Positions 41,007-52,859 of a stretch of 64,000 nt of DNA are shown in pieces. The position numbers were made by a program, and so were the translations under genes. The DNA is taken from assembly GCF_947623445.1 (NCBI RefSeq), contig NC_135241.1, forward strand, positions 6,016,501 through 6,080,500, given 5' to 3'. Each line of letters begins with the position of its first letter. The stretch's first letter is position 1. The notes beneath the pieces were generated by a model. It did no database searches and was not told where the DNA came from. It saw only the letters and a program-made list of their open reading frames with translations. The stretch comes from Clavelina lepadiformis (lineage: Eukaryota > Chordata > Ascidiacea > Aplousobranchia > Clavelinidae).

Positions 41007-42954
41007 AACATTTTACCATAAAACACTCTTCACTCTAGTAAAACGAATCTCGAAGAAAATTACCACCTCCGCACGTTTTGATATGAAGTTTTCAATGATA
41101 TAATTTCTTAGTTGATATTCTGAAGAATAATCACCTGATGCACAAAGAAACGTTGCAAAAGTCAAGTTGCCTCTTAATAAAAATGCTTTTCAAAAATTAA
41201 CAGTAAACATTGTTTGTGTAAGCTGAAAAAGATTTGCAATTGTAAGTAACAGCAAGACAATTAAAGTTTTTCTTTCATCATCATTAAAACTGATGTAAAA
41301 TATATATTAACATAACTTATGCATGCATGACAATCGATTGTGTTCATATGTCATACAAAACTTTCCTTAGTCCAGCAGTGTTAGGACTGGACGACAAGTA
41401 TTCCAATACCAACCTTTATAGTTACCGATATAACTGATAGCTTTAGTTTTGATACGTTCTGTTGTCCTCACTCTTAGATTTACAGGCACATCTTTTATTT
41501 AAAAGCAGTTAAGTCAAGTTTCCGTTCACACAGCTCATTTCAGGAGCTCCAATACAAAACTGGCAGTGCAACTACCTGTCGGACACAAGTCGATAAAAGA
41601 CGCAGGTGCTTAATTAAGCACGAAAACGCGCAATCGGCCGCAAAGGGAGAAACGCAATAGATACAGGGCAAAAACAAGTGTAACAGTTTCATCAATTTCT
41701 TTCAGAATGCAAACAAACCTGTCAAATCCAACCATCAGCCAATATTACGACTTATAAACAATTTACAATATTTGACTGTCTGCTGGATATCACAATTTCA
41801 AATGAATTCATTATTATTACTCTTCTAGTAGGCTTATCTATCCCAGTCTAATTTGAACCTTGGGTACTCAAGTCTGGGTTTCATGATCTTGTTCGAGTCT
41901 GTAGTGGAATTGGAATATATTACGATGTCAATAAAATGAACAGTTATGTGGACAATCCTTGTCGAGTTGAATGCAAATTTAATAACATTGTATCAGAATT
42001 CTGGCTGTGAAAGATTTCACGACCTATGGATACGAAACTCATTGAATATGGCCAGAACAACTTAAGCTATAATTACGTAACCGTGAGCTAAGTTAAACTA
42101 CTAATAAGTGTAACTCAACATCAACCGAAGCACCACAGCACAGCAGCGCAAACAAAAAGTTCCAACGTTTAGTTACAATAACCAACAACAATGAGTTATA
42201 AATGGTTCCCAAAAGTTTGGACTTTTCTTCTGCAATCATCAGAGAGCATTTTGACTCCAACAAAGAATTGCAGAGTAACAGCGACAGAAGCATCATCTGC
42301 TGGCGCAAAGACACCTTAATGTGGACCACGAAAACAACTTTTACAGGACTGACAATCATAAATGTGGTAATGTAATATTTATAAATACCTTTTAACTCAC
42401 GTTGTTTTTTTTATGAAAGTTTATAATATACCCAGCAATGATAAAGTAGCCTACACTCTTTTGCGCATACATATTATTACCCTGTTGTACTAGCAACCGA
42501 TCTTAATGATAGAATTGATTACCTTTCTTAAACAGCTATGCACAAGTACTTGGAACCATTTTTTTATATGTTGTTTATATATATATATAGCCTATAGCCC
42601 GACTCACCGTGGCTCATCATCTTTTTATACGTTTGATATTTTTATATATACATAGCCCGACCCTCGTGGCTCAAATGCAATGAGGCCTGCAAAAGGCGCA
42701 ATGATAACTTCACCCTCAATGAAGCAGATTTACTCCTATCTGGACTACGTAAAGTATACCTGCTCAAGTGCAAATCATTTTCTACTTTTTTTCTTGTGGG
42801 GCGCGCTAATGTGTAGCATTTTTGCATATAGCTGACCATATATTATGTACAGAGGTGATAAGTTGATAGAAAGTAGCAACACATGAATTCCAAAGCCAAC
42901 AGAACTGTTTTTCAAGTATTTCAAAGCGAGTCATTTTTAATGTTGTTTTACACC
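41007..42954. other. start of duplication unit 2, no gene
   Basis: 41008-41330 corresponds to the flanks of TE-A2 (empty site near 41055). 41812-42060 corresponds to the flanks of the hAT MITEs (empty site near 41892). 42580-42670 carries a short tandem duplication around TATATAGCC...CGTGGCTCA. 41330-41810 and 42060-42950 have no counterpart in unit 1 and no gene that I can recognise. Confidence 0.6.
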
Positions 42955-43506
42955 GTAATCATTAGCATAATTGAGTATGTTTTAAGTGCATTACTATTTC
43001 AGATATACAACCCTCATAGTAAGATACAGCAATGTCCTTATTTTTGTTCTCATTAAAATGTTGTATTTTCCACCATTTATGTGTTTCGATGTATTTGAAG
43101 AAATCGACTCCAACTCTTTACTTCGATTTCCTGGAACGGCCATTTGACGAATAGAGGTATGAAGAATTGCGAACCAACAGCGAAACAAAATATTGAATGA
43201 AATTATTTGACTTTAGTTACTGAGTTTGTATTATTTTCAAGATACAATTTTCCCAGAACATAACGTAGAATTTCGTTTCCCTAAAACAGCCTGCAAACCA
43301 TTTCCTGTCCTCGTTTGTAGCTGCGTTTCGTGTCGCTTTTGTGTGTGTTGATTTATGACATGTTTCCCTGTATTGGCTTATAACAGCTGTTTGTATGTAA
43401 TTCAATGGTTACGCCGGTTGTTACTACTCTTCTAGTATAACCGAGTCTAATTTGGACCTTCTTCAGTGTAGTACTCAAGCCTGTGTCTCTTGATATTGTT
43501 CTAGTC

Positions 43507-43856
43507 CAGTGGTTACCAACCTTTCTACACCGGTAAACCGGTAAAGATCTTAAAAAATGTTCACGGACCGGTAAAGATTTTAAAAAAATGTTCACGTACC
43601 TGCAACAAAAGATCGTAGTGAATAGATCAGATATGTGTAATCTTTTTGTTAACCAAAGTTGTCGTTGTGTTTGCGGTATCAATGAAGGCGAGATTCGCCA
43701 GTTTTCTGCTGTGAATCGGCCAGGCGTAAAGTGAGTTTTACAAGGAGTAACAGCTTTGCAATGCTTATGAGTCCCTATTAAAAGTAGCTTGGCAGAAAGT
43801 AAGATACTTTGCGGACTGGCAAAAAAATTACGCGGACCGGCGGTTGAGAACCACTG
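43507..43856. mobile_element. hAT MITE (CAGTGGTTCCCAACC), unit 2 copy
   Basis: 350 bp, the duplicate of the element at 35834, with the same TTCTAGTC duplication at 43499-43506 and 43857-43864. The insertion therefore predates the segmental duplication. Confidence 0.92.
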
Positions 43857-44028
43857 TTCTAGTCTTTAGTAGAATTGGAATTTATTACGGTGTCAATCAA
43901 ATGAACAGTGATGTGGACAAACTTTGTCGAGTTGAATGCAAGTTTGATAAAATTAGAATCCTAGTTGCGCAAGACTTCACGACCGATAGATACGATAGTC
44001 ATTGAAGGTAACCAGAACCATAGGTGGG

Positions 44029-44462
44029 TAGTCGGTACTTTGAAAGTACCGTCGATAACGGTAACGGTTTTATGCAAAACATGTACTGACGGTTCCGGTA
44101 TTCGATACTATTCTAAAAAAATAGTTCGGTTCTTTGTCGGTACCGGTACTTTTTGTGTAAAAGATGCTGCTGCAAATGCAATGTTTGCCGAAATTATGCT
44201 CTCAGTAAAGGTTACTCCAGGTCAAAACATATGTGACGTTAATCGCTTGCAATTTTACTCGACATTTCTAGAATAAAAAAGAGCAACAGGTGGTAAAATT
44301 AGTACTAAGGATTAATTAACATGTGGTTTTGAAAACATACTTGCTAACATTTTGAAATTATCACGTGGAAAGTACCGAGTACCAGGACCGACTGAAAGTT
44401 CGTGAAAAAGTAACTCGGTACAGAGATTCGGTACTATAGTACCTCGGTACTGCCCACCTATG
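44029..44462. mobile_element. GGTACC-family hAT-like MITE, complete copy
   Basis: 434 bp, with CATAGGTGGGTAGTCGGTAC at the left and GTACTGCCCACCTATG at the right. Flanked by ACCAGAAC (44021-44028) and ACCAGAAT (44463-44470), an 8-bp duplication with one difference. The interior is full of GGTAC/GTACC words. The segment near 42046 (GGCCAGAACAACTT) appears to be the empty version. Confidence 0.8.
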
Positions 44463-44510
44463 ACCAGAATACAATTGTTTTGTGTTTATATGTCCGATGT
44501 CTATAGTAAG

Positions 44511-44833
44511 ATCAAATACAGGGCATTCCCCCTTCTCAATACGAGATAAATCTCCAAGTTCATTTGAAGATTTTGCTTACAATCAAATACGTGACTTGTG
44601 GCGCATGGAGATATACCCTACTAATTATTAGTGGACAGTTAATTAGTTGCTGGACCGGGAGTAGTGGGTACTGTTGGCTCGGGCGACCGGGTTTTTCTGT
44701 TGTTATTGCTGATTTTAATTTTTGCACAAACACACTAAACCTTGCGAACTTTTTGTGCAACGTTCAGACGTATGTTTATTAATTCTACTCCAAATACTTG
44801 AACTTATAACAAGAAAGTTCAGACAGTTACATA
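44511..44833 (-). pseudogene. duplicated fragment of the I-kappa-B-like gene (exons 8-9 region)
   Basis: About 320 bp match 52551-52893 of the functional gene in the same orientation: ATCAAATACAGGGCATTCCC, TCTCCAAGTTCAT, GTACTGTTGGCTCGGG, TTGCTGATTTTAATTT and ACTCCAAATACTTGAACTT all have counterparts there. The frame is broken (for example KIF is followed by a stop where the gene has KIFDFDELG). It includes the small intron, so it came from DNA, not RNA. Confidence 0.85.
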
Positions 44834-45152
44834 CTTACAACATCAACAATCATAGCGGCTAAAAACTGTAAAGTAAAAAAGTTAATTATTCTAAAGCAGA
44901 CAGATGTTGCTGTTGTCATAGAATGATAATGAATTTTGCAAAACTCATTTCATATAAACTTTGAATCAATCGTTAGAAAATAAGAAATTTAATGAAGAAT
45001 TCACAAAGTATACTTATTGGTGAATGAATCAACAATGTAATAAAGAAATTTAAATTATCTCATTTATTAGTCACATTTTACAATTATATGTTTATGTTTT
45101 TTTCCAGCATTTATTTTGTATTATCATAAGCCACAATTTTGTTTCTAAAGCC

Positions 45153-46163
45153 ATGGAAAGTTGGATTGGAAAAGTAGCTTTAGTCACTGGTGCATCAGCT
45201 GGTATCGGAGCTGCTATTGTAAAAAAACTTGTCGAAAATGGAATGGAAGTGGTTGGTTGTGCTCGAAATTTAACTGAATTAAATGAGATAGCCACAAAAG
45301 TCAATAAAGCTGGCCCTGGTCATATGTATCCTTACAAATGTGATTTAGTTGATGAAAATCAAATCCTAGCTGTTTTTGAATACATTAAAAAACAATTTGG
45401 AACGATTCACATTTGCATAAATAACGCTGCGGTTTGCTACCATACTCCCATGGTGTCTGCAGATACTGAGGTTTGTTTCTTTTAATGTTAAGATTTTTAC
45501 TTCAAATCTAGAAATTTAACAGCAAAACCAAGTCTGATTAGTATGTAATGATTTTTGCAGCATTTGAAAGAAATGATCAATGTTAACATTCTTGCCTTGT
45601 GCATTGCAACTCGAGAAGCAATCACTTTGATGAAAAACACAAATGTAGATGATGGACACATTGTCAACATTAACGGCAACGCAGGGCACAAGATCTGTTT
45701 TGAGACATTTTATTCGGCTACAAAATATGCTGTTACAGCACTCACGGAGGGTTTACGACAAGAGCTACGTGCTGCAAATAGCCGCATTCGTGCAACTGCA
45801 ATTTCGCCTGGCCTAGTGAAGACAGAACTTATGTATCGGTATGGTCTCAATATTTCTACTTTAAAGATGATGAAAATAAGAAAATTGTATGACAATTAGT
45901 TCTATATAAACCTATACTTTTATCTTTTAACACATTTTTTATGCGATGGTTGTAGACAAAAAGTAATCTTAAAAGTTGTGATAAAAAATTTATAATATAA
46001 CAGGATGCACAAAGATGATTCACGAAGTGTAGACGAGTTGTATGCCACAAAGCCTTCTCTACAGCCTGATGATGTCGCCAATGCAGTGTCATTTGCTATT
46101 ACATCTCCATCACACGTGGAAATCAATGATATGCGTATAAGACCAACCGGACAATTGAACTGA
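45153..46163 (+). CDS. DHRS11: DHRS11-like short-chain dehydrogenase, SDR5 (3 exons, Ser-to-Gly)
   Basis: Exons 45153-45470, 45561-45838 and 46004-46163 encode 251 residues beginning [19 protein letters not shown]. It differs from SDR4 at only a handful of residues (for example MES/MER, NLTEL/NLKEL, CIATREA/CITTREA, NVDD/NIDD, KICFE/KIYFE). NADP-binding loop, CARN, NNAAV and FYSATKYAV are conserved. The catalytic-serine position is Gly (GGC at 45675-45677, NINGNAGHK). Splice sites are canonical. It is the unit-2 product of the segmental duplication and shares upstream sequence back to about 45000 with SDR4, so probably also the promoter. Confidence 0.92.
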
Positions 46164-48689
46164 AGAGGAATATCGTAAATCTTTCTCACCTTTTTCAAGT
46201 TCGAATTGTAAAATGTAAAAGATAAGAATTAAGCGTATTCAAAATCAAGCCGCTTGATACTGGAGTTTTTTTGCTAAAAAGTCAAATAAAATAATCCAAA
46301 ATTGTAAGACCTAAAGTCAACCTAAAGTTTAAAAAACGTTGGGCCAGATTCGAGCCATACTCGGGCTCGACTGTAAATCAATCAATCGACTGTATATCTG
46401 GTTATCAAGCATCGAGACAAAGTTTCTAAAAAGTCTACTTCCAACAATGCAAATTGAGCTTTGCAGTTGCTGATACAGAGTTGTTGACTGTTGGATCGAG
46501 TTGTAGAAGCAAAATAAGGTTATCCACGTTGTCCAAAGTAGATGCTGAAAGGAAATGGTATTACAAAACTCATTATGAAGTGAATACGGCTACGTAACCA
46601 ATACAATAAAAGCTTCGTAAAGAATAAGAATTTTTGTTAGAATATAAGCGGTCGTTAAAATTTTGTTAATATCACTAATCATGGTTTAGCCTACAATTGA
46701 ACAGTACAGGTATTTTCTAAATGCTTTTGGGACAAATCTATTTCTGCAGGTTGGCTTAAAAATGGTCTAGATAAAAACTTCTAAATCTTAAACAATTTTC
46801 AGAGATTCTGTCATTTACCCCCCTAAATATTATTTTATGCTATCACTAGCGTATTTAGGAAGAAGGTATCAGGCCATACCCACTCACGAACCTAATCTTT
46901 TAAAACCATAAACCGTTTTACGTTTTCAGTCTTTTTCGTTTATTGCATTTCCCTGTTTACGACTACTTATCAGCTACAACGCTTTCACAAAGATTACAAC
47001 GGCATTTTAAAAGTAAAAACTATAAGTTGGCTGTTCTATTGTCCACATAAATATGAAAATACCTTTCGGTTATACTGTAGACTAACTTCATCGTGCAGCG
47101 CGCTGCAGATGAAACCATGAGCTAAAGTTGATTTTACAAAAAAAAGTGTTGTTAAAGAATTGAGATTTAAGCAAAGTTAATTTTGCGAAGCAAAAATGGC
47201 GTTAATAAATGCAAGTCAATCGAAGCCTAAATTTTTCAGAGTTTATTGAGCTCGTCTCTACTCATTATGTTAAATGCGTTTTAAGTATGAGCCTGCCATA
47301 CATAGTGTGGAGTAAAATATAAAATTAAAACCAAAGTCAGCTTGCTGTATCTTATATTTTACTCCACACTAAGCCGCTAAGTGCATCTTAGACGATCCAT
47401 TGATCGCTTGCTTTTTAACAACCGACGCTGAAAAGTTTGTTAGATCCAGGTTTTAGACAAACTTTTATTCTACCATACATAGGTTGGTATTTGTGTCTAT
47501 CTTCTGCAGGCACGTCAGCTAGTAGCAATTGGCAGAGCAATAACGATTCGTAGCTATATAGCCTACTTGGAGTCCTTTCGTTAATAAAATTATAATTTAA
47601 GCGCATATGTGCCAATTTTAGCTTCATAACCTCCATCACCTTTTTGTAGGTCTAATTAGACTAGTTAGCTACTGTTATTGTTCAACTTATAAAGAATTGC
47701 GCAACTAGCGTATACTTAAAATAACAGCGTCGGCGTGAAAATATTAAAATACTGATAATCCTCACAATAATATTGTGTTACCAAGTACAACTGTACATAA
47801 TTAGCAAGCAGTAGCGTATTTAGGGTTGCGTTGGAGTGAGGGAAGCTAAAAAACTTTAAAAATTGGTTTTAAAATTCCCGAGCTTGTCTATCCCGCTCAA
47901 AATGCCCGAAACGCAAACATTTTGTGTTTTTACGCCTCAAATGCGACTTTAAAATACTTTAACTACACGTTGTGCCACATTGAATCAAAGGAACAGCTAA
48001 TCTACTAATACAAGAATTAAACTGTAGAAAGAATCCCTGCTTAGGCGCTCACTCCAAAGTAGAGTGTTGAGCAACATACTAGAAATTTAGGAAATAACCA
48101 CCTTGGTTTTTGTTAAAATATATGTTATGTCGCCCAATAATGTAATTAGCTGACTCCAATTGACACAAAAACAAAGAAATAAAATTGCGTTGCAGATATA
48201 ATTACCCTGACGTGCAGACGCAGTTCAAATTCCTACACTCACAATAGATATTGGCTATAGCTTATATTTGCCCTATTAAACAATCGAAATTTCTAACATG
48301 ATTTATAGAGAATGTGTTGGTGAATTGTTTATAAAATAATTAATTATAAAATAAAATAATATTTTAACATGATTTAATTTTTATTAAATAATAATTAATA
48401 GTTTTATAACATGTTTGGGAGAGTACTCTTTGTGAATATTCTGCATGCATTTTGCTTTATAATAAATAATAGAGACAAAATTCTGTATAGGCCCAATGAT
48501 ACCTTTTAGCCCCAGGTCCAACACGGTCTTTATCCTGCTCTGGATGAGCTGTGCATGTATGATAACAGAATATTAAATACATGACGTAGATACATGAACA
48601 GCAGGCTTATCGTAAAAAAGATCCAGTAAGACGTCAACCATGTTTAAAAACAAATTGTAAATACCGAAGCCAGAAATGACGAATTCGTA
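46164..48689. other. spacer of unit 2 between SDR5 and exon relic
   Basis: Counterpart of 37686-39937. It has an extra stretch of about 270 bp of AT-rich sequence at roughly 48355-48640 that unit 1 lacks. No gene. Confidence 0.5.
47304..47370. repeat. 67-bp perfect hairpin, unit 2
   Basis: AGTGTGGAGTAAAATATAA and TTATATTTTACTCCACACT are perfectly complementary over 19 bases with a loop of about 29 bases. Confidence 0.75.
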
Positions 48690-48701
48690 ATGTTTGAAAT
48701 G

Positions 48702-48840
48702 CAAAATTGGAGAAATATGCTTGATGTGAATGTTCAGTCTTTGTGCATTGGGACACATGAAGCCGCTGCAGTGTATGCTGATTATACTGTACAGTGTAGA
48801 ATATACAGCAACGAAATACTGCGATATTCGCAAACATGGC
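48702..48840 (+). pseudogene. SDR exon-2 relic, unit 2
   Basis: NWRNMLDVNVQSLCIGTHEAA is related to SDR exon 2 (EMLNVNVLALCIATREA). It is the same relic as at 39950, here with the Cys that the intact genes carry. No other exons. Confidence 0.6.
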
Positions 48841-49156
48841 TAAGTTTGATATTTTATCGAGGTGCGTCAATCATTAAACAGGTTCTGCCGTGTTGGCTCT
48901 TGTTACCATATCATTCGCCTTTAGTTTGCAAGTTCGACGTAGTCATCTTGCTTTTGGTATAGTTAGAAACGTGCCAAAATTTTTAATATTAATTAAAGTC
49001 TTTTTTGGATATTCGTGAACATGAAGTGTGATAAATATTTAAAAATAATTTTTAATTTGTCTGATTCCACAACATAATATTTCTGTGATACCGGCATTAC
49101 TCTTCTACAGTAGCTATACTGCTATAGTAACCTAAGTGTTAGGGTAAATTTGTGAA

Positions 49157-50124
49157 ATGGAGCAGTGTGCCAACGATACCAAAGTCGCGCTTGTAACTGG
49201 AGCATCCTCCGGAATAGGGGCAGCTATTGTTAGGAATTTCGTTAAAAATGGAATAAAGGTGGTTGGATGTGCTCGAAATTTAGATAAACTGGAAGATATT
49301 GCAGTTGATGTCAACGCCAAAGGACCTGGAGAAATGTTTGCAAAGAAATGTGATTTGAATCATGAAAGTCAAATTCTGGAGGTGTTTGCTTTCATCAAAG
49401 ATAAGTTTGGAACCATTAATATTTGTGTGAACAACGCGGGAATGTCTCATCACGCACGATTGATGTCTGCTAAAACAGAAGTAGGCCTACATCAATTGAC
49501 GTGGTTTTAATAACTACTTACTATAGGGCTATGAAATCTGTTACAAATTACTTTACATGCAGGAATGGGCCGAAATGCTGAATGTCAACGTTTTAGCGTT
49601 ATGCATAGCTACGCGAGAGGCTATTGCATTGATGAAATCAAGTGGTGTTGAAGATGGACACATTATAAACATCAACAGTGTGTCCGGCCACACTGTTTAC
49701 AGACCTTTTTACTCTGCTACCAAGTTCGCCGTCACTGCTCTGACTGAAGGCTTGAGGCAAGATCTTCGTGAAGTTCAAAGCCGCATACGAGTGACAGGAA
49801 TTTCTCCTGGTTTGGTGGAGAGTAAATTTGCGTATAGGTACAGATTTATAGGATCTTCAGTTAAATGTAGTCAGTAAATAATTTATATGTATTACTAACG
49901 ATATTTTGTTACAACTTCAACTTAAGGTATTACATGTTTGTAGGCTGAATAAAGATCAGCCAGAAAAAGCATCAAAGTTGTACTCAAGTTTGAAATGCTT
50001 GGAACCGGTCGACATAGCAAATGCGGTCATGTTTGCAGTAAATTCCCCACCGCATATGGAAGTAAATAACATTATAGTGAGACCCACAGAGCAAGGCAAT
50101 GACATAGACGCGAAGGTCCGGTAA
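49157..50124 (+). CDS. DHRS11: DHRS11-like short-chain dehydrogenase, SDR7 (3 exons, intact)
   Basis: Exons 49157-49480, 49563-49837 and 49944-50124 encode 259 residues starting [21 protein letters not shown]. The N-terminus is two residues longer than SDR3, and the tail beyond IVRPTEQ is extended by GNDIDAKVR. Motifs: CARNLDK, NNAGMSHHARLM, catalytic Ser in NINSVSGHT, catalytic [18 protein letters not shown], and GLVESKFAYR at the exon 2/3 junction. Small introns of 82 and 106 bp. All elements for NADP-dependent reductase activity are in place. It is the parent of the truncated SDR6 pseudogene: the duplication boundary falls inside its exon 2 at about 49727. Confidence 0.94.
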
Positions 50125-50827
50125 CTTCAAGAAAATGAAAAGTTTTAAACTTTTTTTTCTTGCTTTTTCTATTGGTGTGAAATTCATTACAGATAGCCCT
50201 GAACGCTGTATGTTTGCTGAAAGCTATTTCACGGCTCAGCCATGCTTTTGTGAAAGTGTTCATGGTCTTTCAAACAAAATGTACCAGTTTGCAAGATGTC
50301 CGACGGTTTTTAGAGATATAAGCGAATTTTTAATTGTCAAACGCATAATACTTTACTAACCGATATTAACGGTTTTAACATGTGGTTATTTTTACTTGGT
50401 TCTCCAATGTGCATGTAATCATTTGAATCATTAAACTTTTCCTGTGCTCTGTTGTAGATGAGACTCAATCGTGTTAGCTTTTTTCTTACTCGTAGTCATG
50501 CAATAAGTTTAAAGGATTTCGTGCTAACAATTTTAGTTTATGACAGGTGAAAAAACTTACCATTAATACTAGCTGGTTGAAGGCTGCACCACCGTCAGAC
50601 AAACTTAACTTACTTTACAAAAATTATTCCAGAAAATTGAAACAAATACTGAATAGAGGTATGACATATATATTTGCACTTGACGGATTTTGCACATAAT
50701 AAAATTGCAATATATTAGTTAACGTTTATGAATTGATTTTGTTAACGTGGCAACAGAAAACAATACTGAACAAACTTTGATTGTCTGATGTACTTATGGC
50801 TTCCTTGTTTTTAATTTCCAGCAGTTT
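50125..50827. other. intergenic between SDR7 and I-kappa-B-like gene (convergent)
   Basis: Both neighbours end here, one from each strand, so both 3' UTRs must lie in these 700 bp. No other gene seen; the 50135-50359 frame is probably SDR7 3' UTR. Confidence 0.5.
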
Positions 50828-52786
50828 TTAGGCGATCTTGCCGGCTTCGCGTTCGTTTACCATTGTGTTAGTATCTTCATCATCGCTTATTTCAAGATCG
50901 CTGATCCCAATGTCTTCTGCGCTATTCATTCGATTGTGACAGGAAGATGACATGACTTGATACTGGCTAAGAGTCATGTGCCGCGAGATGTCGCTATTGC
51001 GCTCTACGTTCTGAAAACAAGCAAGGCGTGAAATGAGGAAATGTTCGAATTACTTTTCAGTTCCAACTTTAAATTTTTTGTTATCAATATAAAAAATAAT
51101 TCAAAAAAACTGAATTGAAAGGTAAGTTAACAGCTTTAACCTGAATTTGAGTCATTATAGGACGATCTAGGAGTTAATGATCTTAGTTTATATAGCTAAG
51201 TATCATAGCATTTAATCGTCTTCGTGATATTGGGCAAGAAATGTTACCCAAAAGCTCGACATGACGCATTAGTTATTCGTTAATTTCATACTTGGCAACA
51301 AAAAAATTTAATCGTTACCACATAATCTACAGCCATGTTGATGGATAAAAAGTTTGTAAGGGCCTCACAGAAAAGAAAGTTAAAAGATATACTGCTGTAA
51401 GAGGAAAGTAAGGAGAAATATCTTCAACAATTTCAATATTGGACGGTTACTGAATAGCTCGAAAAATAAGTCAAATTTGAAATAGAAAGCTGCAGATTGT
51501 AGACTAAACTAACAAATACGCCCCAGGGCAAGCTAATTGTCATAAGGTCCGAATGTTGGTTTTACTAGGAAGCGCTTAAGGGCAAGGCGGCAGTTGATAA
51601 AAATATTCTCGCTCTAAACAATTTGTATAATAAGTACGTTATCGCTTACCCTGAGTTGATTTACTTCCAACACCTTCGGATAGCAAGAACGGCCGTCAAT
51701 CGGTGAATCCCTCCGCTGTAGTTTCCTTACGATATTTCTTCGTGGTCCGTTTGTCACAGCGGCAGCCTTCTTGTCACATTCGTCGTCAGAGGAATCTTCA
51801 ATCGAATTGGCTAGTACATCACAGGTGTCATCAAACCTGTTCATAACATCTACGACTGTCTGCTGGGGGGAACTACTGGGGGAAACTTTCTCCGCGACTG
51901 AGTCGTTTGTGGATGTTGTTTTACTTGAATCCACTTGGCGATCAATCGCTCTTTTCCTTAGTTGTTCCAATTTAGCGTCTAAAGAGTTCATGCGATGGGT
52001 TCTTCGAAGTAGGGGCACAGGTCCGGCTTCTTCCCGGGATATTGCAAGTGGAGGAACTTCTTTTTCTTTCGGTAAATCCGCGGACGACGTTTCCGCCCCT
52101 AAATGAGCTTTTCTCACTTCCATCTCGCTGCAGTAAACCGCATTCGACGACGTAACAGAGGAGGCGATAACATACCTGTCAAGAGAAAGAGTTTAGGCAA
52201 ACTGACCTCAAATTGAAAAATTGATCAAAAATGACTTGAAATAAACATTATTTTAAACAAACATAAATTTACTTTCTGGAAGGAGTAAATTTCCATATGT
52301 TCTCTATCAGGGTTGGAATTTCCGATTTCTTGGAATTTGCGCAGCAGGCACACTTGTGAGCCTGCTTGTTAGTCGACGACAATCGATAGCCAAGGCGAGG
52401 AGAGCTGTGTTTCTGTTTAAGCGGGACAGTAACACTTCTAAGTATCGCCTTCGTTCCTTCTGAAATATATTTCTGGTTGACGCGAAAGTCCGTGGAAAAT
52501 GACGGTTTATGGGATGTCTTGTCTTGTTGGCTACTGGACAGTTTGTAAGGAAGATCAAATGCAGGGTATTCCCCTTTCTCAATACTAGACCAATCTCCAA
52601 GTTCATCGAAATCGAAGATTTTGCTCACGGAGCAAACAGGTAGCTTATTGGCGATAGAAAACAATAGTGGAGGTGTGGCGCAGGGAGATATACTGATTAG
52701 TGAAGCGTTAGTTGCTGGATTGGACGAACTGTGCACTGTTGGCTCGGGAGATCGGGTTTGACTTCTGATATTGCTGATTTTAATTT
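50828..52786 (-). CDS. downstream coding exons of the I-kappa-B-like locus (alternative 3' end or separate gene)
   Basis: Three exons on - at 52273-52786, 51650-52175 and 50828-51010 join in frame, ending NEREAGKIA at 50830. No known domain: low-complexity, Ser/Pro-rich and charged regions (FDFDELGDWSSIEKGEYPA, a small Cys cluster HKCACCANS, a helical KLEQLRKRAIDRQ, acidic DLEISDDEDTN). The first exon starts 74 bp past the stop of the ankyrin gene's exon 8 and needs one base from the preceding exon. A weak donor inside exon 8 (AAAGGTTACA, after ETPDK) would supply that and bypass the stop, so this may be a long isoform. A separate gene with an unseen first exon is the alternative. Confidence 0.65.
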
Positions 52787-52859
52787 CTGCGCAAACAAAC
52801 TTCAATTAAATCTCGGTTTCATCAAAACCGCAAAAAATTTTGTGTTGTGCATATTTACT

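Larger units (their letters stand above)
41007..49727 (+). repeat. tandem segmental duplication, unit 2
   Basis: Second unit, from the junction at about 41007 to the point in SDR7 exon 2 (CTCTGCTACCAA, about 49716-49727) where unit 1 breaks off. SDR7 continues past that point, so it is the original and SDR6 the truncated copy. Block 41812-42060 is a further, more diverged copy of 35745-36350 and 43430-44030, so an older duplication lies inside. Confidence 0.85.

Noticed and set aside
42575-42670. Short duplication around TATATAGCC...CGTGGCTCA
   Set aside because: Only two imperfect copies of about 30 bp; most simply replication slippage in AT-rich DNA.
52307-52606. 99-codon ORF on - overlapping the second coding segment
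   Set aside because: A shadow frame of the 52273-52786 exon; the exon frame is supported by splice phase with its neighbours.
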